From JAMZMI01 sp963848175 (GTDB lineage: Bacteria > Bacteroidota > Bacteroidia > Cytophagales > Cyclobacteriaceae): a stretch of 64,000 nucleotides of DNA. How positions within the stretch are numbered: the first letter of the stretch is position 1; each line of letters begins with the position of its first letter. Of this stretch, positions 33,015 through 44,800 are shown one piece after another. The stretch spans positions 744,001-808,000 of the forward strand of contig CAWKCO010000003.1 of assembly GCA_963848175.1 (NCBI GenBank). The letters are read 5' to 3'. The notes below the pieces were generated by a model. That model was not told where the DNA came from, did no database searches, and saw only the letters and a program-made list of their open reading frames with translations. The position numbers were made by a program, and so were the translations under genes.

Positions 33015-36000
33015 ATGAGTGAGAAAGAAAGCCCAATCGAAAGCGTCCAGGACATTGTAGATATCTCCGAACTCATCAATCCATTCCCTGGTCTGAGACC
33101 ATTTGGGGTGGAAGAAAGTCATCTGTTCTTTGGACGAGAAGGTCAAAGTGATGAAGTGCTAATGAAGTTGTCAGAAAACCGATTTGTCGGAATTTTGGGA
33201 GCTTCAGGTAGTGGAAAGTCCTCATTTATGTATTGCGGTCTAGTGCCATCGCTCAATGGTGGTTTTATGACCAAAGCAGGCTCTAATTGGAGAGTGGTTG
33301 TGGCCAGACCTGGAGGGGGGCCAATTGATAACCTTGCCGAAGCTTTGCTTATTAAAGATAAATCTTATTCTAAGCTTTCTGAAGAAGATAAGTTAATTAA
33401 GAAAACAATAATTGGTACTGTACTTAGAAGTAGTTCTTTGGGACTTGTTGAGGTGGTAAGGCAATTAAAAACTGATGATGACCAGAATATTTTAGTAGTC
33501 ATTGATCAGTTTGAAGAGCTCTTCAGGTTTAGAAAGTTGGAAGCAGCTACCTCGGACATGGATGAGTCTTCGGCGTTTGTAAACCTACTCTTAGAGGCTA
33601 TTCATCAATTTGATGAGCAGATTTACGTCACTATCACCATGAGATCGGATTTCATAGGGGAGTGCGCTAAATTTCCAGATCTCACCCAAATGATCAATGA
33701 TTCGCATTATCTGATTCCTCAGATGACCCGCGATCAGAAACGAACTGCAATAGAAGGGCCAGTGGCCGTAGGTGGAGGTAAGATCGCTCCAAGACTCATT
33801 CAGCAGCTACTCAACGATGTAGGGGATAACCCCGATCAACTTCCTATTCTCCAGCACTCCTTGATGAGGACATGGGCTTTTTGGGTTGAAAATCGAAAGC
33901 ATGGTGAGTTAATGGATTTGCGCCATTACAATGCGATAGGTACACTTAGGGAAGCGCTTTCGCAACATGCGAACGAAGCTTATGATTCGCTATCCAAGCG
34001 GGAGAAGGAGATTTGTGAGGTGATGTTTAAATCTCTCACAGAAAGAGGTAGCGAAAATCAAGGAATCAGACGCCCGACTAAACTCGGAACTATTGCCTCC
34101 ATAGCAGGTGTGACCGAGGACGATGTAACTCGTGTGGTAGATAAATTTCGAGAGCCGGGTAGGTCCCTTTTGATGCCTCCTTATGGAGTCTCTCTCGAAA
34201 CTGATACTGTCGTAGATATCTCTCACGAGAGTTTGATGCGTATTTGGGATCGGCTTAAAAGGTGGCTAGATGAAGAATCCAAAGCATCAGAAATGTACCT
34301 TAAGCTTTCTGAATCAGCCGAGCGTTTTCAAGAAGGTAAGGCTTCACTTTGGAAAATGCCCGATTTACAATTGGCACTCAACTGGAGAGAAGAGAATAAG
34401 CCTACGCTAGTCTGGGGACAGAGGTACAATCCAGCCTTCGAAAGAACAATGGTGTTTTTGGAAACATCAGAGAAGGCTTATACTACCGAGCAGAGAAACA
34501 AAGAGCTACTACAAAAGAGACAGGTAAAAAGAATGCGTCTTTTTGCTTTGGTGCTCGGATTTGCGGCTATGGTTTGTCTTTTCTTGGTTGTTTATTCACA
34601 GATTCAAGTAGGTTATGTAGAGGAACAACGCGAGTTAGCTTTGGCGCAAACTAAAGCGGCTCAAGACGCGGAAGCTCGCGCTAAAAAGCAGGAGGATATA
34701 GCAGAAGATAGAGCAGCTGAGGCGATTCAGGCTGAAAATAAAGCCAAACAAGCATTGGAAGATGCAAGAATTTCCGAGAATAAAGCAAAGGAACAAACTC
34801 GTTTGACTGAAATTCAGAAGGAACGTGCAGAGCAGCAGCGTTTGGCCGCTGTGGCCGCTACAAGGGAGGCTGAAGCGAGTGCTAAACTAGCTAGGTGGAA
34901 TTCAGATTTGGCTGATCAAGAGAAAAAGAAAGCCAATAAAGCGAAGGAGAATGCTGATAGGCTGAGATATCAGTCGGTAGCGCAATCGATGGCTATCAAA
35001 GCAACAAAGATTCAAAATGACCCTGAAAAGAAGGCGCTTGTTGCCAAGCAAGCATATGATTACTACTATGAGTATAAGGATCCGACGAAGAATTATAATG
35101 GGGATATATATGCTGGTGTGTATTCAGGGTTAAAAGGACTTTTGGGTACTAAGTATGAAGAAGATGGGGTAATTAAAAGGAAGAACAATGGTGATTCTGT
35201 TCTGAATCAATTCCATGGACATAAGCCAATTATTGACCCGGTTACTGGGCAGGAGGAGCGAGTAGGGGTTAGGTCTGTTGTGTTTTCATCAGATGGAAAA
35301 AGTATGTATTCTGCTGGCAGTGATGGTCGCTTGTTGGTATGGGATATGACCAATGGCAAAAGGACTTTTAAAGAACTTTATTCCCAAGAGTCGGTCAATA
35401 GAGTTGTGAATGTAAGCGAAAATGAGCGATACCTCGCTTTGGGTACAGATGATAATAATATTTTGTTGATTGACCTAGATAATAGGGGCGCTCAACCAAA
35501 ATCTATTGCTGGCCATCGGGGTGGAACTATTTTTGATCTTGTGTTTCTACCAGGTGGTGAAAGTTTTATCTCTAGTGGGATTGATAGTCGCATTCTATTG
35601 CATACAATGACCAGCACCAAAGAAATAGCGCTTCTACCATCTCGTGCTAAAACATTAGATGTGAGCCCTGATGGAAAAAGACTGGCGGCAGGGACACAGA
35701 ATGGAGAGGTCATTCTGCTTGATTTATCTTCAGATGATTACAATCAAATGAAAGTAATATTCAAAAGAAATAAATCGAGGCAGCAAAACCCAATCAATGC
35801 TTTAAACTTTAGCAACTCAGGTGATTTCCTAGCAATAGGTGATGATCAGGGTACAGTGACCGTGTGGGATTTGAAAAATAAGGTAAAATCTGGCCCTACA
35901 CTTACTGGCTTTCAATCTGCTGTAACTGATGTTCATTTCAGCCCAAATGACAAGCTGATTGCCGCATCTAGCCGAGATTATTCAGTGCGATTATGGGATT

Positions 36001-36269
36001 TGGATAACGTCTATGATCTCCCTACAGTTTTTGATGATCATGCAGACTGGGTTTGGTCATTGGATTTTCATCCAAATGGTAAGGAAATAATTACTGGATC
36101 GGCAGATGGCATTATTCGATTATACCAAACACTTCCGGATATTTATGTTAATAAGATATGTGGTCTAGTTAAAGGGAACCTTTCTCAAACAGAATGGAAT
36201 CAATATGTGGGTAAGGATTTGAGATATGAGGAAACATGCGAGGGGCTTCCAGGTAGATCTGAGGAATGA
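33015..36269 (+). CDS. STAND (nSTAND1) NTPase with one membrane helix, coiled coil and C-terminal WD40 propeller
   Basis: 1,084 residues. ATG 33015 follows the previous stop by one base; a TTG at 33003 is possible but less likely. The N terminus has 'NPFPGLRPFGVEESHLFFGRE' typical of nSTAND1, Walker A 'GASGSGKSS' (about 62-70), Walker B 'ILVVIDQFEELF' (about 158-170), the 'DQLPILQHSLMRTW' segment and a winged-helix region ending in 'VDISHESLMRIWDRLKRWL'. One membrane helix follows (about 507-530, 'LFALVLGFAAMVCLFLVVY'), preceded by Lys/Arg. An Ala/Glu/Lys-rich coiled coil covers about 535-655. WD40-type blades cover about 750-1040, with 'LLVWDM', 'VTVWDLKN' and 'VRLWDLDN'. Positive-inside logic puts the NTPase in the cytoplasm and the propeller in the periplasm. 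STAND proteins are signal switches; here the partner is probably the TIR-like protein encoded just upstream. Confidence 0.85.
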   Translation: MSEKESPIESVQDIVDISELINPFPGLRPFGVEESHLFFGREGQSDEVLMKLSENRFVGILGASGSGKSSFMYCGLVPSLNGGFMTKAGSNWRVVVARPGGGPIDNLAEALLIKDKSYSKLSEEDKLIKKTIIGTVLRSSSLGLVEVVRQLKTDDDQNILVVIDQFEELFRFRKLEAATSDMDESSAFVNLLLEAIHQFDEQIYVTITMRSDFIGECAKFPDLTQMINDSHYLIPQMTRDQKRTAIEGPVAVGGGKIAPRLIQQLLNDVGDNPDQLPILQHSLMRTWAFWVENRKHGELMDLRHYNAIGTLREALSQHANEAYDSLSKREKEICEVMFKSLTERGSENQGIRRPTKLGTIASIAGVTEDDVTRVVDKFREPGRSLLMPPYGVSLETDTVVDISHESLMRIWDRLKRWLDEESKASEMYLKLSESAERFQEGKASLWKMPDLQLALNWREENKPTLVWGQRYNPAFERTMVFLETSEKAYTTEQRNKELLQKRQVKRMRLFALVLGFAAMVCLFLVVYSQIQVGYVEEQRELALAQTKAAQDAEARAKKQEDIAEDRAAEAIQAENKAKQALEDARISENKAKEQTRLTEIQKERAEQQRLAAVAATREAEASAKLARWNSDLADQEKKKANKAKENADRLRYQSVAQSMAIKATKIQNDPEKKALVAKQAYDYYYEYKDPTKNYNGDIYAGVYSGLKGLLGTKYEEDGVIKRKNNGDSVLNQFHGHKPIIDPVTGQEERVGVRSVVFSSDGKSMYSAGSDGRLLVWDMTNGKRTFKELYSQESVNRVVNVSENERYLALGTDDNNILLIDLDNRGAQPKSIAGHRGGTIFDLVFLPGGESFISSGIDSRILLHTMTSTKEIALLPSRAKTLDVSPDGKRLAAGTQNGEVILLDLSSDDYNQMKVIFKRNKSRQQNPINALNFSNSGDFLAIGDDQGTVTVWDLKNKVKSGPTLTGFQSAVTDVHFSPNDKLIAASSRDYSVRLWDLDNVYDLPTVFDDHADWVWSLDFHPNGKEIITGSADGIIRLYQTLPDIYVNKICGLVKGNLSQTEWNQYVGKDLRYEETCEGLPGRSEE

Positions 36270-36295
36270 TCGTAACTTTTACTAATTAACGTTTA

Positions 36296-37419
36296 ATGAG
36301 ACTTTTTTTTGTAATATTATTTGTTTTCACGTCCACTATGGAGCTTTATGCTCAGAATTGTACGCAGCAACTGAATAGAGCTGAAGATGATTATGATGCT
36401 GGGAGATTATTGAAGAATTCCGGATGTTATCAGCAGAATTACTACGTCAGAATGATTGTCTGTCTAAGGAGGAGAAGATTCGTGCAAGAAAATTATTAAC
36501 AAAGGTCTACATTTTTTTGGATGAAGAGGCCAAAGCTGAAATAGCAATGGTCGGTTTGCTAAAGGCCGACCCTGAACATAATCTTGATCAGCAACTGGAT
36601 CCAAAAGAGTTGTTTTTTTTGATGGATCATTTCAGAACAGATCCCATTTTTAGGATTGCGATAAAGGTAGGAGTGAATAGTTCGATTGTAAATTCTTTCG
36701 GAACTTATAGCACGACAAACTCCTAATGATTTTCCTAAGTTTTATAATGGAAAAACGACTAATGGAGAATCTTCATTTACTTACAACGATCAGGAATTTA
36801 ATGCTTCGTCAGGACGGGATATAGGTTATAACGGGGAAGTAACTATTAGAAAGACATTTAGGAAAAGGAGTTGAAATAGGAGTTGGGGGTCAGATTAGGT
36901 GCCATCTCAATATAATGTGGATGCTTTTTTCGAGATCAGAACTTGGTAACTTCTCTCGTTAATAATCAAACCTATTTTCGTACACCTATATTTGTTAGAT
37001 ACAATTTATGGTATGATAATCATCAAAATCATAAGATGAAACCATATGTCTATGCGGGGTTAGTGCAGATTTTCTCTTGTCATGCTGAGTATGAAGCAAG
37101 TAGAAGAGGAGGAACTTCCTACACTGTAGATAATCGAACTGATTTAATTAAAACTGAGCAAGTGAATACTTTTGATTTCTCAGCATTTGCTGGTGTAGGA
37201 GTGAAATTTAGAGTTGCTACCCATTATCTCACCTTAGAGGCTCGATATGATAAAGCCTTTAATAATTATATCAATGCTGAGAATAGATTTGTAAATAGAA
37301 CTTCTGTGTTTGATTTGGCATATGTGCCAGATAATCTTTCTCTTAATATGATGAGCCTCACTTTTGGGTGGACTCATTCTATATATAGTCCAAAAAAGAT
37401 TCCTGGAAAAAGAAAATAA
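36296..37419 (+). CDS. Outer-membrane beta-barrel protein with helical N-terminal domain (several frameshifts)
   Basis: A signal peptide (MRLFFVILFVFTSTMELYAQ) leads into 'CTQQLNRAEDDYDAGRL', a short TPR-like helical region ('LSKEEKIRARKLLTKVYIFLDEEAKAE' continuing through 'LLKADPEHNLDQQLDPKEL'), and then 'FRIAIKVGVNSSI', the first strand of a PorT-like barrel. The barrel continues through 'TPIFVRYNLWYD', 'MKPYVYAGLVQIF' and 'FAGVGVKFRVATHYLTLEARYD' to the C terminus. The frame breaks near 36410, 36718, 36850, 36895 and 36935, but the protein reads on each time. It sits 26 bases after the STAND gene and 3 bases before the lipoprotein gene. A likely role is as the outer-membrane component of the block. 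Frameshifts are treated as probable sequence errors. Confidence 0.7.
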
Positions 37420-37422
37420 TTT

Positions 37423-38738
37423 ATGAATAAGAATTTGATAATTCTAAGCCTAATAGCAGTGTTAGGAGTTTCATGCAGCGTTGATGACAATTCAAGCCCC
37501 AAGCCTGAAGATGTGTTCATTAAATATTACGGGGTTTCTGGACTTCAAAAGGCAGTTGATGTAATTTTTAATGAATCTAAAAACGAATATTTCATCTTGG
37601 CTACTCAAGATTTGGGAGAAGAGGAAGGTAAGAATTTCTACTATATAACTACGGATGCAGGAGGAAATCTCCTATCACAGGATACAGTGAATTTTAAGGA
37701 TACCTTAGGGGTAAGTTTGATTGATGAGGCTGTTAGGTTAAAAAGAATTGATGACGATAATTATTTAATTGTTGGAACTTCTACTAACGCCGATGAGCAA
37801 TCTCATATAGTATGGGGAAAGGTAAGTCATGATCTTGTTCAGCAAGAATATTTTAAGGTTGAAAACTCCACAGAGCCTTATGACTTGACAGGTTCAGATA
37901 TTATCCTAGTTGAAAATGGCACTAAAGTGATCATACTTGGTACTACTTCATTGTTGTATCCAGGAGATTTAGCCGACCCTTCCACTGCAGACGAAACAAT
38001 ATTTCTTATCCAAACGAAATTTTTCTGACAATACGGTTGAATGGGTGAAATCACTTGGGGTAGCAGAGTGATGATATTGGGCTATCTGTATTTGAACTTC
38101 AGAATTCAAAATTGGCAATTTTCGGAACTACTGAATCAGATCCTGATGGTCTTAGGGTAAATGCAGTATTTACCAATTCATTAGGTACTGCAGATGGATC
38201 AGGAGAGTCTTTTGGAATTGAGCAAAATGGTTTGCACGATGATGTGCCAAATGCGGTAATTGAAGTTGGAGGTGATTTTATGATTGTTGGTACCTCATCC
38301 TTGGCCAGTGGAGATAAGAGAGCATTTCTAATGGGTGTATCAAGATATGGTCAATTGGATATTGCTCCATCGGCTCCTCAGGCACTTGTCAGTGGTTTTG
38401 ATCCAAATTTAAGCACCGAGGGAAAAACTGTGGCTAGGACATTTGATGGAGGATATTTGGTTATGGGAAGTTATCCATCATTTGTTATTGAGTCATCTGA
38501 AATAGGTGAGTCCGAGTCTCGATTAGAGGAAATGATGCTTATGAAAACAGATGCGGAAGGCTTCAAGGTCGATGGAATGGATCAATATTATGGATTAGAA
38601 TCTGGAAATGACCGAGCCAATCGCGCGATTACCCTTCCTGACGGAAAGGTTGCAGTGATAGGAACTTTTGATTTTGGAAGTGGAACTACTCTGATAGGCC
38701 TACTCAAGCTCAATTCACGTGGAGAGTTGAGAGATTGA
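37423..38738 (+). CDS. Lipoprotein, probably beta-propeller-like (frameshifted)
   Basis: The N terminus 'MNKNLIILSLIAVLGVSCSVDD' is a lipoprotein signal with the lipobox at GVSC; the acidic residues after Cys fit surface or outer-membrane retention in Bacteroidota. Recurring blades follow a 'G.(Y/F)(I/L)(I/V)(L/V)GTS/ATT' pattern ('NYLIVGTSTNADE', 'KVIILGTTS', 'KLAIFGTTESD', 'DFMIVGTSSLASG', 'GGYLVMGSYPS', 'KVAVIGTFDFG'), as in propeller-like repeats. The frame shifts near 38012 and 38062; after these the repeat continues to 38738. Length when repaired is about 438 residues. It is the sixth gene of the plus-strand block, directly before the giant adhesin. The exact family is not recognised. 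Confidence 0.72.
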
Positions 38739-38826
38739 AGTAGGTGTGAATTTTGAAAGTGATATTTATTCTTGAAATATTAAAATATAAAGCGGAACTT
38801 TATTGATTCTTCAAACCGCCCTTGTT

Positions 38827-41800
38827 ATGAAACGATTTATACTTTTTTCTCTTTTATCGATTTCTTTTCTTTTTGCTTTTGCACAGACTGTGACTTCAAT
38901 TTCCCTAGCAGATGCGAATCCTACCAATGCTACTACTGTAAATTTTACAGTACTCTTTGTTTCATCAACTTCTGGTATAGATGTATCGAATTTTGCAATT
39001 AATGCGGGTTCGGTAGCAACAGGGACTATTGGAACTCCTACGGTAGGGACTGGCAATGAGTGGAATGTTCCAGTTACTTCTGTGGCAGGGAATGGGATTT
39101 TGACCATAGATTTTGTTTCAAATTCAGAATCTCCACCAACGGCAGGATATGCCTCTGGGCTAGCTTATACTATAGATAACACCGCCCCAACAGCAAGTGC
39201 TCCAACGAGTGTACCTGAGACATTGAAGAGCGGAGATGTGTCAAGTTCTACTGTAGAGAGTAATGAGGCAGGGGATATTTATTTGGTATTGACAAGTGAA
39301 ACGATCACAGATTTAAGTTCATTGACGACCTCATTAGGAAATGACAATGCCTTTATCGGAAGATCCAGTGCAGTAGCAGCAACACCTTATACGGTCACGT
39401 TGGCGGCAGACTTGAATGATGGCGTTTACGATATTTATTCAGTTGATGCTGTAGGAAATGTATCCTTAGGAGTGGGAGGCTGGTTAACGGTAGATAACAC
39501 CGCCCCAACAGCAAGTGCTCCAACGAGTGTACCTGAGACATTGAAGAGCGGAGATGTGTCAAGTTCTACTGTAGAGAGTAATGAGGCAGGGGATATTTAT
39601 TTGGTATTGACAAGTGAAACGATCACAGATTTAAGTTCATTGACGACCTCATTAGGAAATGACAATGCCTTTATCGGAAGATCCAGTGCAGTAGCAGCAA
39701 CACCTTATACGGTCACGTTGGCGGCAGACTTGAATGATGGCGTTTACGATATTTATTCAGTTGATGCTGTAGGAAATGTATCCTTAGGAGTGGGAGGCTG
39801 GTTAACGGTAGATAACACCAATCCCACTTTCACTTCCATTACCCCAGCCACATCATCAACACCTACCACGACAGAGGTACAATACACCCTCTCTGAAAAT
39901 ATTATAAGTGGTTCTATTACTTGGACTAATACAGGAGGGTCGGTAGATGGAACGATTCATACACAGACATTAACAGGAAGTGAACTTAATTCAGGTACTT
40001 TTTCTTTGGCTGACATTACCAATGCACCTACGTTGGTAGACAATGCTATTTATACAGTGGACTTCAGCGGTACGGATGCGGCCGGAAATGTCGGTACAAA
40101 TAGTGTAACAGGTGTGACCTATGATTTCCCAGCACCAACTATTACATCTGCTACTTGGAGAGATGATGATGAAGATGGGCAGATTGATATTGTGCAATTA
40201 GCTTTCTCACCAAATGTGAATGTGAACGACCCCAATACTGGTTCTGATGGTTTGGACTGTATCGAGATTCGAAATAATGGTGCTATAGTTATTCAAAACA
40301 ATGTAAGTTACAATGGTGGTGGATTTGGTAATGAATCAAGTTTTGATATCGATTTTAGTGGCAATCCGATTCCAAGAACGAACATTGAGAACTTAACAAT
40401 AACCTATGTTCAAGGTAACTCAAGTGAGATTGTAGGTAAAGCCAGTGGGCTGGAAATGGCGAATAATTTAAATCCATTGACATATTTGGATGAGGCAGCA
40501 CCTTCAGTAAAATCGGCGAGTACTTTAGATCAGGACAATGATGGTGAAATTGACGGTGTTTTAGTCTTGTTTTCAGAGGATATTGATGACAGTAACTCTA
40601 CCCTTGATGCAACGACTTTTACTGGATTGGCAGATAGCTATGTACTTGCAGGAACAATCACCAATACAACTTCAGATGACGATGAGGTAGTTTTCAACTT
40701 GAATGAAAAAGGTGCTAATGATGTGGCTTACAGTTCAGGAAATTTTTTCGATTTTATCAAACAAAAAGTCCGAGACGCAGCTGGAAACGAACGCGCAAAT
40801 GATCAATCGCCTCTTCCAATAAGTGATGGAGCAGGACCTGGAGGGCATACAGTAAGTATTGATCAGGATCCTATTTACTCTGGCAATGATGAGGCTGTAA
40901 GTTTCACATTCACGGATGCTGAAGTCGGATCAACATATAGTTATAGTTTTAGTAGTAGCGCGGATGGAAATACAGCCACGGTTACTGGCTCTGGTACTGT
41001 TGCCTCTGCAGATGAAACAATCGGTGGAGCGATTGACATCTCTGCCCTTGGGGATGGAACAATTACGCTGAGTGTCGTACTAACCGATGATCAAACCAAT
41101 GCAGGAGCGGCTGTAACTGATACCAAAACAAAAGATGCCACACCTCCTACGGCTCCAACCGCATTGGCTTTAGACGCAGGAAGTGATTCTGGAGTTAGCT
41201 CAGCGGATAAGATCACCAATGATCTTACGCCAGAATTTACTGGTACGGCAGAACCTAACAGCACTGTCGAACTTTTTAGTGATGTTGAAGGAGGTAGTAT
41301 CGGAACAACTACAGCAGATGGAGGGGGCGCATGGACTTTTACTCCGTCGAGTGATCTAACATCAAATGTGACCCACAGCATAAATGCACGTGCCACAGAT
41401 CAGGCTGGCAATCTTGGAGGCATGGGGCCTGCCATATCTATTGTGCTAGACACAGAGGCATCTGTCATATCGCCTGCTAACGTGACCATTACTGCGGTAA
41501 CGGGAAGCCCTTCTGGGGCGGGAGGAGTATATAAAGTTGGAGATAAAATTGTGGCTAACTGGGACAATGGTGCCACTGGCGATAATGTCACTGACTTGCA
41601 GAGCGTGACATTCAACCTTGTGCAGATAGGTGGAGCTGTGGCTGTTGCTCCATCTTTAAGTGGAGACGTGTGGTCTTATAATTTTACCTTCATAGAAGGT
41701 CTTGCTTCTGGAAATTCGAAAAAGATCACTGTAGAAGCTACCGATATTGCGGGTAATACAAATGTACCTGTTGCAAGCAACAATGATATTACGCTAGATG

Positions 41801-44800
41801 TGGACGTTCCAACTATCACTGCTTTGAGTCCGCCTAACAATCCAGCTAATCAAGTTTCGACCAACGTGATTTTGACAGCCACCTTTGATCAGAATGTAAT
41901 TGCAAGTTTTGGCCAGATTTTTCTAACCTCAGTACAAGATCCAGGTGGAGATATTCAAACCTTTAATGCCAATGATACTAGATATGTTAATATTTCGAAT
42001 AATATAGTCACCATTAATCCACCGCTGGCATTGAAAGGGCAAAAGGATTATTATGTAAGGATGAGCAATACGGCATTTTATGATGAGAGTGGAAATGCTT
42101 TTTCAGGATTCTCTACCAATTTTGAGTGGCAATTTGAAACGGATGTAGATAATGAAGCTCCCACTCTAAATATCTCAATCAAAACTCCGACAACCGGTAC
42201 TGAAGCAAGGACGAAAGACAACTCAGTAATCTTTATTTTGAGATTTAATGAATCCATAACGGGTATTGTACCTGGATTGGACATTTCGCTAAACAGTACG
42301 GTTCCGGGGGTAGCCTCCAAAAGTTTTGCTCAGGTAAGTGCGCTGGTATATGAGTATACAGTGTCCAATCTTGAAGGTGATGGAAATGTTTCGATTACTG
42401 TTAGAAATTTTTCTGGAGGAATTAGTGATGCCGCTGGTAATGGTTTCGTTGGGTCTCAGGATTCTCCAGAAATTGTTATAGATCAAACTAAGCCAACAAT
42501 AATTGTCAATTCTTCCACTACTAATACATCTACACCTACGCTTACGGGTACGATATCTGAAAACCTAGATGTTTTGGTTCGAATTAATGGAGAGGATTAC
42601 GACGCTATTGTATCAGGAGCAACAGCACCATTCTCATGGTCGGCCACAGTACCTGGTGGAGACGCACTTTTTGAGGGCAGTTATTTGGTACAGTCGTTTG
42701 CTACGGACGAGGCTGGAAATACTGGCAATGCAAGTGGGACTATAAAAATCGATAATACGGCACCTACGGTATCTTTTTCTACTAGTTTATCGCCCACCAA
42801 TGATAATCCATTCAGTATTACGGCACTTTTCAACGAAGTGGTGAGTGGGTTAAATGCGTCAGGAGATTTTATTGTTTCAACAGGGAATGCTATCGTTGGA
42901 AGTCCGGTCGCTACGGGAAATCCCAATGAATACTCGCTACAAGTTACTCCCACCAGTAATCAAACAGCTACAGTCATAATAAGGATGGTAGCTGGCGGGG
43001 TGACGGATGTGGCAGGAAATGCAATAGCTCAGAAAGAGTTTAGTGTAACGTTTGATGATCAAGCGCCAGTGATTACCTATTCTACATTGGTACAGGGAAG
43101 AAATGTCACTCTCACAGCAAAACAGACAGAAAGGGGCAAGATTTATTATGCGATCTTGCCAGAAGGTGCCACTACCACGAGTGAGGCATTGAGGGCTGGT
43201 GGTAGTGTGGGGGCAATAGCTCAGGGGTTTATAGATGTAACTATACCGAACACCAATTTCATTGAAGAATTTACGCTCAGCGACGATCGTACTGAATATG
43301 AGCTTTATTTAGTCTCTGAAGATCAGGTAGGAGCAACCACTAGTAGCTATAACCTCTCCCCAATACCGATTAATATCACATTATCATCTGGAGGAACGGT
43401 CATCACCGCTCCAAATCTCATTGATGTGTGCCTTCAGGGAGATTACTTTTCCCTAACTGATATAATCATGACGGAAACTATAGAGACAGATTTTGCCAAA
43501 TCTGGCGTCAACAAAACTCTCAAATTGGAACTTCCGGCCAATTTTGAATTTAATACCGCAGTGGGCTCGGTTAATGACACAAATGGAGATATAGAGGTAG
43601 ATGGTATTGGATTAGGAATTTCCTATGCAGGAAATTCCATACTTACACTGACCTATAAAGCTTTAACAAACCAATTTGTGGATGTAATAACTATCTCGGG
43701 CATTCAAATTAGAGCTACTGGGTCAGTTGCAACCTCTAATCAGCAAGTTTTAAGATCTGGAGGTTCAGGAGATATTTATCTAGCCAACGATGGTGATGGG
43801 ACAATTTTTGCAACTTTGACGTCCATCGCACCTTACAATGCTCCAGCAGTAGTCACAGCTACCCCTAGTGTAGTTACATTGCCCTATATACTAGAGGCAG
43901 TAGGTGGTGTAAAAGGAGATTCGCACGGAGATGCTGTGGTAGTTTATGATAAAGCCGCTTTTAATGCCAGCACTGCGCCCATGACGATTGGTACATTAGC
44001 AGCTACGGATGTTGTAAATGTATATTCTGACCAGAGTCTCACTACAAAAGTCATTGCTGCGGGATTGACGGGAACAACCAGCTACTCACTAAGTCTCAAT
44101 GATTTAGGAGTTTCTGCTGCCAATGTTGGAATCACCACTTTTTGGGTAACCGTAACGGATATTAACAGTTGTCAAAGTGCTGCTACAAAGTTTTCCGTTG
44201 CTATTATAAGATATGAAAACAGTGGAGGAACGAATGCCTTTTCTTCTACCAATAGCATAGGGACTAACTTGAAATTCACTAATCCAGTAGGTTATTCAGC
44301 CATTTTTACTGGTAATGGCTTAACAAGCTTTAACAATAATGAGACTTTTACTTCTCCCAATGAGCGTGCATACTCCGTGAAATTCATTCCATCAGCTGCT
44401 GGTGAAGGGGTTTCAACGATCCTATATGCACTCTCAAAAAATGGCGTCACAGCCAATTATGCTATAGATTTCTTTGTAGCGACAGCAGATAAAGTCATTA
44501 CAAATGCGAAAACAGATTATTGTCAGTCAGACGGCAGTGTAGCGTTTACAATGGTAGCTCCATCGGGAATTGATACAAGCACAGATGCAGATGGCGTCAA
44601 TCCAGATTTTAAAACGGTTCGTGCTTATGACTATAGAACGGGCATGAGAGGCGTAGAGATTACTAGCGCCTTATTTGCAGCTGCGCCATCGACAGTACCA
44701 AATGCGACCACAGGTTGGAATTTTAATACTGCAGCGCTGGATGCTCAGTTGGCAGGAAGTACTTATGTATATCCCGTACAGTTGGTTTATGTTATTGAAG

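Noticed and set aside
38803..38826. Upstream start for the giant type A adhesin
   Set aside because: It would add eight residues before a clean signal peptide that begins at ATG 38827.
39181..39816. CRISPR-like or mobile repeat
   Set aside because: The repeat is a 318-bp in-frame tandem unit within a coding region, not short repeats with spacers.
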